This document shows positions 24,076-33,257 of a stretch of DNA of 36,850 nt, one piece after another. The notes under the pieces are model-generated. The model ran no database searches and was not told the DNA's origin. It saw only the letters and a list, made by a program, of their open reading frames with translations. The DNA comes from an uncultured Bacteroides sp. (GTDB lineage: Bacteria > Bacteroidota > Bacteroidia > Bacteroidales > Bacteroidaceae): positions 1 to 36,850 of the forward strand of contig UQVZ01000032.1 in the NCBI GenBank assembly GCA_900544675.1, read 5' to 3'. The translations under genes and the position numbers were made by a program. Every line of letters starts with the position of its first letter. Within the stretch, counting starts at the first letter, position 1.

Positions 24076-24272
24076 TTCATAGAGACTGATTATGGATATT
24101 AAGGTGTGGAGAAAAATTAGACAACTCTAAAGTCAAAAAGCTTTAAAAAAGATTCAGTGAATTACCTCTATTCCTGGCAATTTTTATAAATCTTGCCTTC
24201 AAATTATTTTCAACAGGTCTTTTTGATTAAAATGTTCTATTTTTTGCATGGTTTGTTTTATTTTTCATCAAG

Positions 24273-24289
24273 GTTAAGCCTTAACTTTG
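24273..24289 (+). promoter_or_regulatory. Promoter with overlapping inverted repeat, GH2 gene
   Basis: TAACTTTG (24282-24289) is an exact -7 match, 26 bp before the GH2 start. GTTAAG-C-CTTAAC (24273-24285) is a perfect short palindrome overlapping it, placed where an operator would sit. No well-spaced -33 TTTG is seen, which is usual for activator-dependent promoters. Confidence 0.55.
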
Positions 24290-24315
24290 TTCCAGAAATT
24301 TAAAAAATCAATATT

Positions 24316-26133
24316 ATGAAACGATTTTGGATAACACTCACAATTTTTAGTTTCCTTTATGTGTCTGGCTTTGCACAGTGGAAACCGGTAGAGGGAAAAA
24401 TTAAGACTACATGGGCAGAACAAGTCAATCCGGAAAATGTATTACCTGAATATCCACGTCCTATTATGGAACGTACAGAATGGCAGAATTTAAATGGTCT
24501 ATGGGAATATGCTATTATAGCGAAAGGAAGCCGTACACCTGAAATTTTTGATGGAAAGATATTGGTACCTTTTGCTATAGAATCAGCTTTGTCAGGAGTA
24601 GGTAAACGGATGGATGAAAAAAGTGAATTAGTGTATCGACGTACTTTTAGTGTTCCTTCGAAGTGGAAAGGACAACGAATCCTTTTACATTTTGGAGCTG
24701 TTGACTGGCAAACTGATGTATGGGTAAATGGCATTAAAATAGGCAATCATACAGGTGGTTTTACTCCTTTCTCCTTTGATATTACGGGAGCTTTAAAAAC
24801 AAAAGGTGAAAATACGTTGCTTGTAAAAGTATGGGATCCGACTGATAAAGGTTATCAGCCTCGAGGTAAACAAGTATCTGAGCCTAATGGAATTTGGTAT
24901 ACTCCGGTTACAGGAATTTGGCAAACAGTATGGTTAGAGCCTGTACATGCTGTTCACATTGACTACTTACGTATCACTCCAGATATTGATAATAATCGTC
25001 TTTACTTGGAGCCTGTTATGAATCGTGCTACGGCCGATGACTTGGTAGAAGTAATTGTTATGGATGGACAAACACAAGTAGCTTTAGGAAAAAGCATAAA
25101 TGGTGAAACTATACAAATAGAGATGCCTGAAAATGTAAAATTGTGGTCGCCCGACTCTCCTTTCCTATATACTTTAAAAATAACTTTGAAGCATCAAGGG
25201 GAAAAGGTAGATGAAATTTCTAGTTATGCGGCTATGCGTAAGTATTCTTCAGGACGTGATGAAAATGGTATTGTACGTTTGGAATTAAACAATAAGCCTT
25301 TGTTTCAGTTTGGTCCGCTTGATCAAGGTTGGTGGCCAGATGGTTTATATACAGCTCCAACTGATGAGGCTTTGTTGTATGATATCCAGAAAACTAAAGA
25401 TTTTGGATTTAATATGATTCGAAAACACATTAAAGTAGAATCGGCACGCTGGTATACTTATTGCGATAAATTAGGTATCATTGTATGGCAGGATATGCCA
25501 AGTGGTGATCACAATCCTGAATGGCAAAACCGTACATATTTTGACGGAACAGAAATGAAGCGTTCGTATGAATCCGAACAATGTTATCGTAAGGAATGGA
25601 AAGAAATTATGGACTGTTTATATTCTTATCCTTGCATTGGGACCTGGGTGCCTTTTAACGAGGCATGGGGACAATTTAAAACTCCAGAAATTGTGGAATG
25701 GACTAAACATTATGATCCTACTCGTTTAGTGGATCCTGCAAGTGGAGGCAATCATTATACTTGTGGTGATATGCTTGATTTACACAATTATCCGGCACCT
25801 GAAATGTACTTGTATGATGCTCAACGTGCTACTGTTCTTGGTGAATATGGTGGTATCGGATGGGTTGTGAAAGATCATATTTGGGAACCTGAGCGTAACT
25901 GGGGATATGTACAGTTCAATTCGTCTAAGGAAGTAACAGATGAATATGTAAAGTATGCCGATATGCTTTACAAACTTATTCCTCGTGGATTCTCTGCTGC
26001 AGTATATACTCAGACTACAGATGTAGAGGTAGAAGTGAATGGGTTGATGACTTACGATCGTAAAGTAATCAAAATGGATGAGAAGCGTGTAAAAGAAATT
26101 AATGAAAAATTATGTAATTCATTGAGTTATTGA
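24316..26133 (+). CDS. Glycoside hydrolase family 2 protein
   Basis: A 605-residue exported enzyme with a signal peptide (1-20, ending GFAQ). It has the GH2 layout of a jelly-roll sugar-binding domain (about 50-200, ERTEWQNLNGLWEYA, LHFGAVDWQTDVWVNG), an Ig-like domain (about 205-310) and a TIM barrel. The likely acid/base is E449 (FNEAWGQ) and the likely nucleophile E510 (LGEYGGIG). GH2 members include beta-galactosidases, glucuronidases and mannosidases; the substrate cannot be told from sequence. It is AT-rich compared with flanking housekeeping genes. The HTCS directly downstream is its probable regulator. Confidence 0.9.
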   Translation: MKRFWITLTIFSFLYVSGFAQWKPVEGKIKTTWAEQVNPENVLPEYPRPIMERTEWQNLNGLWEYAIIAKGSRTPEIFDGKILVPFAIESALSGVGKRMDEKSELVYRRTFSVPSKWKGQRILLHFGAVDWQTDVWVNGIKIGNHTGGFTPFSFDITGALKTKGENTLLVKVWDPTDKGYQPRGKQVSEPNGIWYTPVTGIWQTVWLEPVHAVHIDYLRITPDIDNNRLYLEPVMNRATADDLVEVIVMDGQTQVALGKSINGETIQIEMPENVKLWSPDSPFLYTLKITLKHQGEKVDEISSYAAMRKYSSGRDENGIVRLELNNKPLFQFGPLDQGWWPDGLYTAPTDEALLYDIQKTKDFGFNMIRKHIKVESARWYTYCDKLGIIVWQDMPSGDHNPEWQNRTYFDGTEMKRSYESEQCYRKEWKEIMDCLYSYPCIGTWVPFNEAWGQFKTPEIVEWTKHYDPTRLVDPASGGNHYTCGDMLDLHNYPAPEMYLYDAQRATVLGEYGGIGWVVKDHIWEPERNWGYVQFNSSKEVTDEYVKYADMLYKLIPRGFSAAVYTQTTDVEVEVNGLMTYDRKVIKMDEKRVKEINEKLCNSLSY

Positions 26134-26142
26134 TTATTTTAG

Positions 26143-26193
26143 CAAAAGAAAATACAACTTTTCTACGATAAGGAAATGTTGTGTTTTCTTTTG
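26143..26193. terminator. Hairpin between GH2 and HTCS genes
   Basis: A 16-bp arm CAAAAGAAAATACAAC (26143-26158) pairs with GTTGTGTTTTCTTTTG (26178-26193) with one T-G wobble. T-rich DNA inside the right arm makes it terminator-like in both directions. Confidence 0.7.
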
Positions 26194-26241
26194 TGTACTT
26201 GATATAGTGTGGTTGATGTTTTATAATTAACTGATTTACGG

Positions 26242-29200
26242 ATGAAAAGCCGGAGACGGATATGTTGGTTTGTCTTGCTATTGTTTGTCTGCATTCAGAT
26301 GACGGCAAATACAGCAAAGGTTCCCTTTTATTATTTTAGGACACATGATACAAGGGCAGGTTTGTCGCATAATACAGTCAATGTGATTCTTCAAGACCGT
26401 CAAGGCTTTATGTGGATAGGAACTAAGGATGGACTGAATAAATACGATGGAGTATCATTCAGGGTTTTTCGAAAAGAAAATTCGGCATTAGGCAACAATC
26501 TTATTACTGCGTTGCATGAAGATTTAAATGGGAATATATGGGTCGGGACAGATGCCGGTGTATACATATATAACCCTAAAACCGAAGAGTTTACGAATAT
26601 TTGTTCCATTTCATCAACTTCTGGAAAAGAATTTAATTATACTGTAACTTGTATCCGATCTGATTTGCAAGGACGTATATGGATTTCTTTTGAAAACAAA
26701 GGCTTATTCTGTTACGATGGTTTGCATAATAGTTTACCGACTTGTATGCTTTCTACGGATAAGGATTGTGCTAATATTACGCATTTTTGGTTTAATAAAG
26801 AACAAATATGGGTAGGGCGATATGAAGACAATTTGTATGTTTCTGACAGTGGAGCCTCTTTTAAAGTTTTTAAGGGAAGCAATGGGGTTGAACCATTTAA
26901 AGGTAAGGTTATCAATGCTTTTGTTCAAGGTCTGTACAACTGTATTTATGTTGCTACTTCAGATGGATTATGGGAAATCAATTTGATACTTTGTAAATCT
27001 CGTAAACTGCTGGATGGATATGTGCGTAGTGTTTGTTTTCGGGAAGATACAGAATTGTGGGTCGGAACCGAACAAGGAATTTATATTTATGATTTAAAGG
27101 AGAATACTTATACCCATCTTACTACTACAGAAACGACGGATCCCTATGGACTTTCAGATAATGCAATTTATGCTTTATATAAAGACCGTGAAGGAGGTAT
27201 CTGGATAGGTTCTTATTTTGGAGGTCTTAATTATTATCCTTATCCCTATACTTATTTCGAAAAATATTATCCTCACGGTAGTATGCTCCATATGGGACGA
27301 CGTGTGCGTGAGTTTTGTGCTGGTAAAAATGGAACAATCTGGATAGGAACAGAAGATAAAGGTTTGTTTCATTTTGACCCTTCTACAGGCTTGCTTGTCC
27401 CCTTTCAGCATTCAAAACTTTATCATAATATTCACGGACTTTGTTTAGATAATGACTACTTATGGATAGGAACATTTTCCGGGGGGTTGAACCGGCTTAA
27501 TCTCCGTACTCATGAGCTGAAGCATTATGAGAAGGGAGATGCACCTAATACTCTAAATGCAGACAATATTTTCTCGATATGCAAATCAAGTACCAATGAT
27601 ATTTGGATTGGTACAACATCTGGTTTGTTACGCTATAATCGTGCGACAGATGATTTTTCTCGGATAGAGTATATGCGAAATATTTTTGTATACGACATTT
27701 TAGAAGATAGCGAAGGTCGGCTTTGGTTGGCTACTTATTCAGAAGGAGTATATTGTTATGATATTCTTCATGGGAAATGGAAAAAATACAGTTGTCAGCT
27801 GAATGATTCTACGTCATTGCCTTATAATAAAGTGGTCAGTATTTTTGAAGATAGCCATAAACGACTTTGGTTTATGACACAAGGTGCTGGTTTTTGTCGA
27901 TATAATCCTCAAACAGATAACTTCGTACGTTATGATATGTCGGACGGGTTTCCTAGTAATATTGTCTATAAAATGCTGGAGGATGATAATGGAACATTAT
28001 GGATTAGTACCAGTCGCGGATTGGTATCTTTTCAGCCTGAAACTGAAATAAAACGTATATACACAACAACAAATGGATTGTTGGATAATTCATTTAATTA
28101 TCAGTCGGGGTATAAAGATGGGCAAGGGAAGTTATACTTTGGCAGTATTAATGGTTTCATAGCTTTTAATCCTGTTAATTTTACTGATAATAAACAAACA
28201 GCGCCATTAGTGTTGAGCGACTTTTTTTTGTCCAATAAACGTCTACCGATTGCTGGAAAGTGTTCTCCTTTATCAAAAAGTATAACATTTACTGATGCTA
28301 TCACACTGGATGCTCACCAAAATTCGTTTTCTTTGCGTGCAGTGGTATTAAGTTATCAGGCATCTTTGTCAAATACCGTAATTTATCGTTTGGATGGTTT
28401 CGACAAAGAATGGAATACAGCTCGTGAGAATGATTTTTGTATCAGTTATTCCAATCTTCCTTATGGTGACTATACGCTTCGTGTGCGTGGTGCTAATAGC
28501 GATAAGGTTTGGAATCCACAAGAACGTATTTTGCAAATAACAATTCGTCCACCTTTTTACTTGTCATGGCAAGCGTATATTCTTTATGTTTGTATATTGA
28601 CTCTATTCATTGTGCTATTGGTTTGTTATTTCCGTCGACGCAATGCACGTAAGCAGGCGTTAGCGATGGAAAAATTGGAATATGAAAAAGAACGTGAACT
28701 TTATACGGCAAAAATAAATTTCTTTACCGATGTAGCGCATGAAATCCGTACTCCTCTTACTTTGATAACAAATCCTTTGAAAAATATACGGGCAGCAAAT
28801 CAAATGAACGATTCTGTCAAAGAAGATCTTGAAATTATAGATTTGAATGCCAATCGATTGCTCGATTTGGTAAACCAATTATTAGATTTCCGTAAAACAG
28901 AGATTAAAGGGTTTCGCTTAAATTTCATGGTTTACAACCTTTCTGATTTATTGCATCAGATTTATATCCAGTTTACTTCATTGGCGCATGAAAAAGGATT
29001 GAAATTTTCTATGGATATCGATAAAGACTTCTATGCAGCTGTAGATAAAGAAGGATTTACCAAGATTGTAAGCAATTTATTTAATAATGCTGTAAAATAC
29101 GCAGAAACTTATATTCACGTATCCTTGAAACGGCAATCAGATGGAAAGTTCCTGACTCTTACTATCATTAATGATGGAGAAATAATACCTCTTGCCATGC

Positions 29201-30219
29201 GAAAAGAAATATTTAAACCTTTTATACAATATCGGGGTGGGAAAAAGCACCAAATACCTGGCACTGGAATTGGTTTAGCACTGGCTTGTTCGCTGGCAGA
29301 ACTTCATGGAGGTACATTGGTTATGGATACAGCGATTGACCGTAATTGCTTTATTCTTACATTACCTATTTACCAGGAAAAAGTATTGCACTTGTCAGAA
29401 AAAGAACTTGACCAGAAGATAGATTGTACTGATGAACCCACCGGACATGCAACTATAATGCATTATCGTTATACTTTGTTGATTGTAGAAGATAATGTTG
29501 AAATGCGTAAGTTCCTGCAAAAACAATTGTCTACTATTTATCAGGTTTTGGTAGCTTCCGATGGTGTGGAAGCTTTAAATGTATTGCACGATTCAACAGT
29601 TAACTTGATTGTATCTGATGTGATGATGCCTAAAATGGATGGTTTGGAATTATGCGATAGAGTAAAATCAGAATTAGATTATAGTCATATTCCGATTATT
29701 CTTTTAACAGCCAAAACTACATTGCAATCTCGAATAGACGGCCTTAATGCAGGGGCAGATGCTTATGTAGAAAAACCATTCTCCATGGATTACTTGAAAG
29801 TATGTATTGCTAACTTGCTTAAAAACCGAGAACAACTGCAGAACACTTTTCTACATGCTCCTTTTGTATCGACTAATGCTGTAGCAATTAGTAAAGCGGA
29901 TGAAGATTTTTTGAAAAAATTAAATGCATTAGTTCAGTCTAATATGCAAAATTCTGAATTCAGTTCGATAGATTTGGCAGAACAGATGTGTATGAGCCGT
30001 TCTAGCTTGAATCGGAAGATAAAAGGTATATTGGACATTACGCCCAATGATTATATTCGTATTGAACGTTTAAAAAAAGCAGCTCAACTGCTTCGTGAAG
30101 GAACGTGTAAGATAAATGAAGTATGCTATATGGTAGGATTTAATACACCATCTTATTTTACTAAATGTTTTCAAAAACAATTCGGTATGCTTCCCAAAGA
30201 TATGATAATACACAAATAA
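26242..30219 (+). CDS. Hybrid two-component system sensor/regulator (HTCS)
   Basis: A 1325-residue one-protein signalling system. After a signal/anchor (about 8-25), two beta-propellers at about 30-665 carry repeated GFMWIGTKDGLNKYDG-like units, followed by a Y_Y_Y domain (about 670-775) and a membrane helix (about 778-800). The kinase has the phospho-His H833 (DVAHEIRTPLTLI) and an HATPase with GTGIGLALA. A receiver with phospho-Asp D1126 (VSDVMMPKMDG) and an AraC-type HTH at about 1220-1325 follow. HTCS proteins bind a glycan fragment outside the inner membrane and activate nearby carbohydrate genes. The GH2 gene is the only such neighbour. Confidence 0.95.
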   Translation: MKSRRRICWFVLLLFVCIQMTANTAKVPFYYFRTHDTRAGLSHNTVNVILQDRQGFMWIGTKDGLNKYDGVSFRVFRKENSALGNNLITALHEDLNGNIWVGTDAGVYIYNPKTEEFTNICSISSTSGKEFNYTVTCIRSDLQGRIWISFENKGLFCYDGLHNSLPTCMLSTDKDCANITHFWFNKEQIWVGRYEDNLYVSDSGASFKVFKGSNGVEPFKGKVINAFVQGLYNCIYVATSDGLWEINLILCKSRKLLDGYVRSVCFREDTELWVGTEQGIYIYDLKENTYTHLTTTETTDPYGLSDNAIYALYKDREGGIWIGSYFGGLNYYPYPYTYFEKYYPHGSMLHMGRRVREFCAGKNGTIWIGTEDKGLFHFDPSTGLLVPFQHSKLYHNIHGLCLDNDYLWIGTFSGGLNRLNLRTHELKHYEKGDAPNTLNADNIFSICKSSTNDIWIGTTSGLLRYNRATDDFSRIEYMRNIFVYDILEDSEGRLWLATYSEGVYCYDILHGKWKKYSCQLNDSTSLPYNKVVSIFEDSHKRLWFMTQGAGFCRYNPQTDNFVRYDMSDGFPSNIVYKMLEDDNGTLWISTSRGLVSFQPETEIKRIYTTTNGLLDNSFNYQSGYKDGQGKLYFGSINGFIAFNPVNFTDNKQTAPLVLSDFFLSNKRLPIAGKCSPLSKSITFTDAITLDAHQNSFSLRAVVLSYQASLSNTVIYRLDGFDKEWNTARENDFCISYSNLPYGDYTLRVRGANSDKVWNPQERILQITIRPPFYLSWQAYILYVCILTLFIVLLVCYFRRRNARKQALAMEKLEYEKERELYTAKINFFTDVAHEIRTPLTLITNPLKNIRAANQMNDSVKEDLEIIDLNANRLLDLVNQLLDFRKTEIKGFRLNFMVYNLSDLLHQIYIQFTSLAHEKGLKFSMDIDKDFYAAVDKEGFTKIVSNLFNNAVKYAETYIHVSLKRQSDGKFLTLTIINDGEIIPLAMRKEIFKPFIQYRGGKKHQIPGTGIGLALACSLAELHGGTLVMDTAIDRNCFILTLPIYQEKVLHLSEKELDQKIDCTDEPTGHATIMHYRYTLLIVEDNVEMRKFLQKQLSTIYQVLVASDGVEALNVLHDSTVNLIVSDVMMPKMDGLELCDRVKSELDYSHIPIILLTAKTTLQSRIDGLNAGADAYVEKPFSMDYLKVCIANLLKNREQLQNTFLHAPFVSTNAVAISKADEDFLKKLNALVQSNMQNSEFSSIDLAEQMCMSRSSLNRKIKGILDITPNDYIRIERLKKAAQLLREGTCKINEVCYMVGFNTPSYFTKCFQKQFGMLPKDMIIHK

Positions 30220-30283
30220 ATCACTGAATAATTTTCTTACTTGTATTTTAGGTAGGAAATATATGTTAAATATGAACCGCTTC

Positions 30284-30314
30284 GTTGTTATTCCGGTGAA
30301 TATATCTATCTTTG
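30284..30314 (+). promoter_or_regulatory. Putative promoter of metK
   Basis: TATCTTTG (30307-30314) matches the -7 consensus exactly and GTTG (30284-30287) lies 19 bp upstream as a near -33 element. Transcription would start near 30320, so the riboswitch-like element is at the very 5' end of the mRNA. Confidence 0.65.
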
Positions 30315-30327
30315 TGCCCGAATTGAA

Positions 30328-30376
30328 AAGTGGAAAGATTTGAGTAGCTTGCAACCACGGAAAAAAATGCTAAAAC
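30328..30376 (+). promoter_or_regulatory. SAM-II-like riboswitch
   Basis: The layout matches the SAM-II (metA/SAM_alpha) fold. P1 is GTGG (30330-30333) with CCAC (30355-30358). The loop includes AGATTTG and GCTTGCAA, and the pseudoknot joins TAGC (30345-30348) to GCTA (30369-30372) after an A-rich linker. Wording such as GATTTG...GCTTGCAACCACG...GCTAAAA follows the SAM-II consensus as I remember it. It precedes metK, whose product is SAM, so feedback control is expected. The metK start is about 95 nt downstream, so the output mechanism is not obvious. Confidence 0.82.
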
Positions 30377-30468
30377 ACAATTTCGTTTTCGGTTTTCCCC
30401 CTCTTTGTATGCCTGCTCTTTTCTTTGCACGGTTATAGTTATTAATCCTTTAATTATTAAAAACAGAA

Positions 30469-31764
30469 ATGGGATATTTATTCACATCCGAATCGGTGTC
30501 AGAAGGACACCCCGACAAAGTGGCGGATCAGATTTCCGACGCTGTGCTTGACAAACTGTTGGCTTACGACCCCAGTTCGAAAGTAGCTTGCGAAACATTG
30601 GTTACTACCGGTCAGGTAGTGCTGGCAGGAGAAGTGAAAACCAAGGCTTACATCGACCTTCAGCGGGTAGCGCGTGAAGTGATTAACCGTATCGGTTATA
30701 CCAAGAGCGAATACATGTTCGAAGGCAATTCGTGCGGAGTGCTTTCCGCCATCCACGAGCAAAGTCCGGACATTAACCGTGGTGTAGAGCGCGAAGACCC
30801 GATGAACCAAGGCGCGGGCGACCAAGGCATGATGTTCGGTTATGCCACCAACGAGACTGAAAACTATATGCCTCTATCTCTTGACCTGGCACACAAGCTG
30901 CTGATTGTGCTTGCCGAAATCCGTCGTGAAGGCAAGGTGATGACTTACCTTCGTCCGGATGCCAAGAGTCAGGTGACTATTGAATACGACGACAACCGCC
31001 GTCCGGTACGCATCGACACGATTGTCATTTCTACCCAGCACGATGAGTTTATCTTGCCCGAAGACAATACGCCGGAAGCGCAGGAGAAGGCAGACCGGGC
31101 GATGTTGGAACAAATCCGTAAGGACGTAATCGGCATCCTGATTCCCCGCGTGATAGCCGAGATTCATCATCCGGAAGTATTGAAGTTGTTCAACGGTCAA
31201 ATCAAGTATCATGTAAATCCTACCGGCAAGTTCGTCATCGGAGGTCCTCACGGTGATACGGGCTTGACGGGACGTAAAATCATTGTAGATACCTACGGAG
31301 GTGCAGGCGCTCATGGCGGTGGCGCTTTCTCCGGCAAAGACCCCAGCAAGGTAGACCGTAGCGCAGCGTATGCCGCACGTCATATCGCCAAAAACCTGGT
31401 AGCTGCCGGTGTGGCTGACGAGATACTGGTACAGGTATCGTATGCTATCGGCGTGGCACGTCCTATTAATATCTATGTGAATACTTACGGACGCAGCCAT
31501 GTGGCAATGACCGATGGCGAGATAGCCAAGAAGGTGGACGAACTGTTCGATATGCGTCCTTATGCCATTGAGGAACGCCTGAAGCTTCGGAATCCGATTT
31601 ATAGCGAGACGGCTGCTTATGGTCACATGGGACGTGAACCGAAAAAGGTTATCAAGCATTTTGAGTCGGCTTACGAAGGAAACAAAGATGTAGAAGTGGA
31701 ACTCTTCACCTGGGAAAAACTGGACTATGTAGATAAGGTGAAAGAGGCTTTCGGACTGAAATGA
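30469..31764 (+). CDS. metK: S-adenosylmethionine synthetase MetK
   Basis: A 431-residue cytosolic enzyme making SAM from methionine and ATP. Signatures: SEGHPDKVADQISDAVLD near the N-terminus, GAGDQGMMFGYA, and GGAGAHGGGAFSGKDPSKVDRSAAYAA near residue 280. It is somewhat longer than the about 385-residue E. coli form, as in other Bacteroidetes. It has its own promoter and the SAM-II-like leader, and is followed by a hairpin. By eye the composition returns here to the higher GC of the housekeeping genes. Confidence 0.97.
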   Translation: MGYLFTSESVSEGHPDKVADQISDAVLDKLLAYDPSSKVACETLVTTGQVVLAGEVKTKAYIDLQRVAREVINRIGYTKSEYMFEGNSCGVLSAIHEQSPDINRGVEREDPMNQGAGDQGMMFGYATNETENYMPLSLDLAHKLLIVLAEIRREGKVMTYLRPDAKSQVTIEYDDNRRPVRIDTIVISTQHDEFILPEDNTPEAQEKADRAMLEQIRKDVIGILIPRVIAEIHHPEVLKLFNGQIKYHVNPTGKFVIGGPHGDTGLTGRKIIVDTYGGAGAHGGGAFSGKDPSKVDRSAAYAARHIAKNLVAAGVADEILVQVSYAIGVARPINIYVNTYGRSHVAMTDGEIAKKVDELFDMRPYAIEERLKLRNPIYSETAAYGHMGREPKKVIKHFESAYEGNKDVEVELFTWEKLDYVDKVKEAFGLK

Positions 31765-31773
31765 TTTTTTATT

Positions 31774-31830
31774 CACCACAGATTACACGGATTAAAATCT
31801 AATTTTCTCTGTGTAATCTGTGGTGCTTTT
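31774..31830. terminator. Hairpin of the CACCACAGATTACAC type after metK
   Basis: CACCACAGATTACACGG (31774-31790) pairs with CTGTGTAATCTGTGGTG (31809-31825) with one wobble, then CTTTTT. Similar text, ACCACAGATTA, occurs at 8901-8911. Related elements are, as I recall, common between Bacteroides genes. Confidence 0.82.
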
Positions 31831-31845
31831 TATATCATAAGTTAA

Positions 31846-32433
31846 ATGAATGAAATAAAGCATATCTGTGTGTATTGTGCTTCGAGCACACAAATCTCTC
31901 AAGTGTATTTTGATGCAGCCAAAAGTTTGGGCACATTGCTTGCCGAAAAGCAAATCAATCTGATTGACGGGGCTGGCAACAAGGGGCTGATGGGATGTAT
32001 GAACGATGCCGTACTGGCTGCAGGCGGTACGGTGACAGGCATTATTCCCCGCTTTATGGTAGAGCAGGGATGGCATCATACGGGGCTGACCCATTTGGTG
32101 GAGACCGAAACCATGCACGAACGTAAAAGCCTGATGGCAGGCATGTCGGATGCGGTCATCGCGCTTCCGGGCGGATGCGGCACACTGGAAGAACTGCTGG
32201 AGATTATCACGTGGAAGCAGTTGGGGCTTTACGTCAAACCCATTATCATATTGAATATTGAGGGATTTTACGACCCTTTGATTGCCATGCTGGAGCGGGC
32301 AATCGACCAGCATTTTATGCGTCGTGAGCACGAAGCGCTCTGGCAAGTGGCGTCTACTCCGGAAGAAGCTGTAGATTTATGCGGTTCTTTGCCGTTATGG
32401 AACAAAGAAATCTGTAAATTTGTAGCATCTTAA
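31846..32433 (+). CDS. LOG-family protein (TIGR00730, nucleotide 5'-monophosphate phosphoribohydrolase)
   Basis: A 195-residue Rossmann-like protein of the LOG family. The key motif is PGGCGTLEELLEIITWKQ (PGGxGTxxE) near residue 108, preceded by ETMHERKSLMAGMSDAVIAL. Members cleave the base from a nucleoside 5'-monophosphate, best known for cytokinin activation in plants, and some are broad nucleosidases. The bacterial role is probably nucleotide salvage; this is a family-level inference. The start ATG is 16 bp after the hairpin, and DUF4271 follows within 10 bp. Confidence 0.9.
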   Translation: MNEIKHICVYCASSTQISQVYFDAAKSLGTLLAEKQINLIDGAGNKGLMGCMNDAVLAAGGTVTGIIPRFMVEQGWHHTGLTHLVETETMHERKSLMAGMSDAVIALPGGCGTLEELLEIITWKQLGLYVKPIIILNIEGFYDPLIAMLERAIDQHFMRREHEALWQVASTPEEAVDLCGSLPLWNKEICKFVAS

Positions 32434-32443
32434 TCGAGTAGGT

Positions 32444-33253
32444 ATGAACGAGACTTGTCCCATTGGGTTCGAATACATTGTAGAAAAGGTGTACGAGCAA
32501 GAGTTGCAGCTCGACAGTGCTTTGGCACGTAGCCTGCATACGGCTTCGCCTGCCGGCATGCGGGGAGAGCCTTTGCCTTATCAGATTCGTTCCGAATGGT
32601 CGGTCGCTTGTTTGCTTCTGGTTTGTTTCCTGGTTTTCTCGCATATCGTGAAGAACGGGAAGAAATACATTGTCCAACACATTAAAACGTTGTTCCAGCG
32701 CAAGGAACGAAGCAGTCTGTTCGATGATACGGAGGGGACAGACAACGGTTATACGATGGTTTTCCCGATACTTTCGTGCATCTGCTACGGACTGTATTTC
32801 TATTATTATTCGGTGACCACATCGCCGGCTTTGGTTTATGTCACCCCCCATGAGGCATTATTAAGTGTATATATTTTTTTATCTGTCTGCTATGTGCTGG
32901 TCAAGTGGGGCGGGTATAATTTTGTCAATTGGGTCTTCTTCGAGAAAGACCGTTGCAAAGCGTGGATTCGTGCTTATTTCGACCTTTTGAGTGCCCAATG
33001 TTTCCTCTTGTTCCCGGTAATTCTGTTTATCATATATTTCCGTCCCGACTTTATTATCAGTAATATTCTGATAGCATTTATTTATATTTGCGCTAAAATA
33101 TTGTTATTTTATAAGGGATTTAGGAACTTTTTCAACCAAAGTTATGGTTTTCTGCATTTTATTCTGTACTTTTGTGCCCTCGAAATGGTACCCCTTCTGC
33201 TACTGGCAAAGGGTATACTGTATGTAAACCAGATTGTGATTTTAAATTTTTAA
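32444..33253 (+). CDS. DUF4271 integral membrane protein
   Basis: A 269-residue protein with a cytoplasmic or periplasmic N-terminal stretch of about 50 residues and about six to seven hydrophobic segments (for example ACLLLVCFLVFSHIV, YGLYFYYYSV, CFLLFPVILFIIYF, FILYFCALEMVPLLLL). It matches DUF4271, found next to hemD in Bacteroidetes. The function is unknown. The stop is 4 bp before the TTG start of the uroporphyrinogen synthase, so translation is likely linked. Confidence 0.87.
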   Translation: MNETCPIGFEYIVEKVYEQELQLDSALARSLHTASPAGMRGEPLPYQIRSEWSVACLLLVCFLVFSHIVKNGKKYIVQHIKTLFQRKERSSLFDDTEGTDNGYTMVFPILSCICYGLYFYYYSVTTSPALVYVTPHEALLSVYIFLSVCYVLVKWGGYNFVNWVFFEKDRCKAWIRAYFDLLSAQCFLLFPVILFIIYFRPDFIISNILIAFIYICAKILLFYKGFRNFFNQSYGFLHFILYFCALEMVPLLLLAKGILYVNQIVILNF

Positions 33254-33257
33254 AGCC

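Larger units (their letters stand above)
23883..24315. other. AT-rich intergenic region before the GH2 gene
   Basis: No ORF of note. It holds the terminator at 24017-24075, a poly-T stretch, and the promoter and inverted repeat at 24273-24289. Confidence 0.6.
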
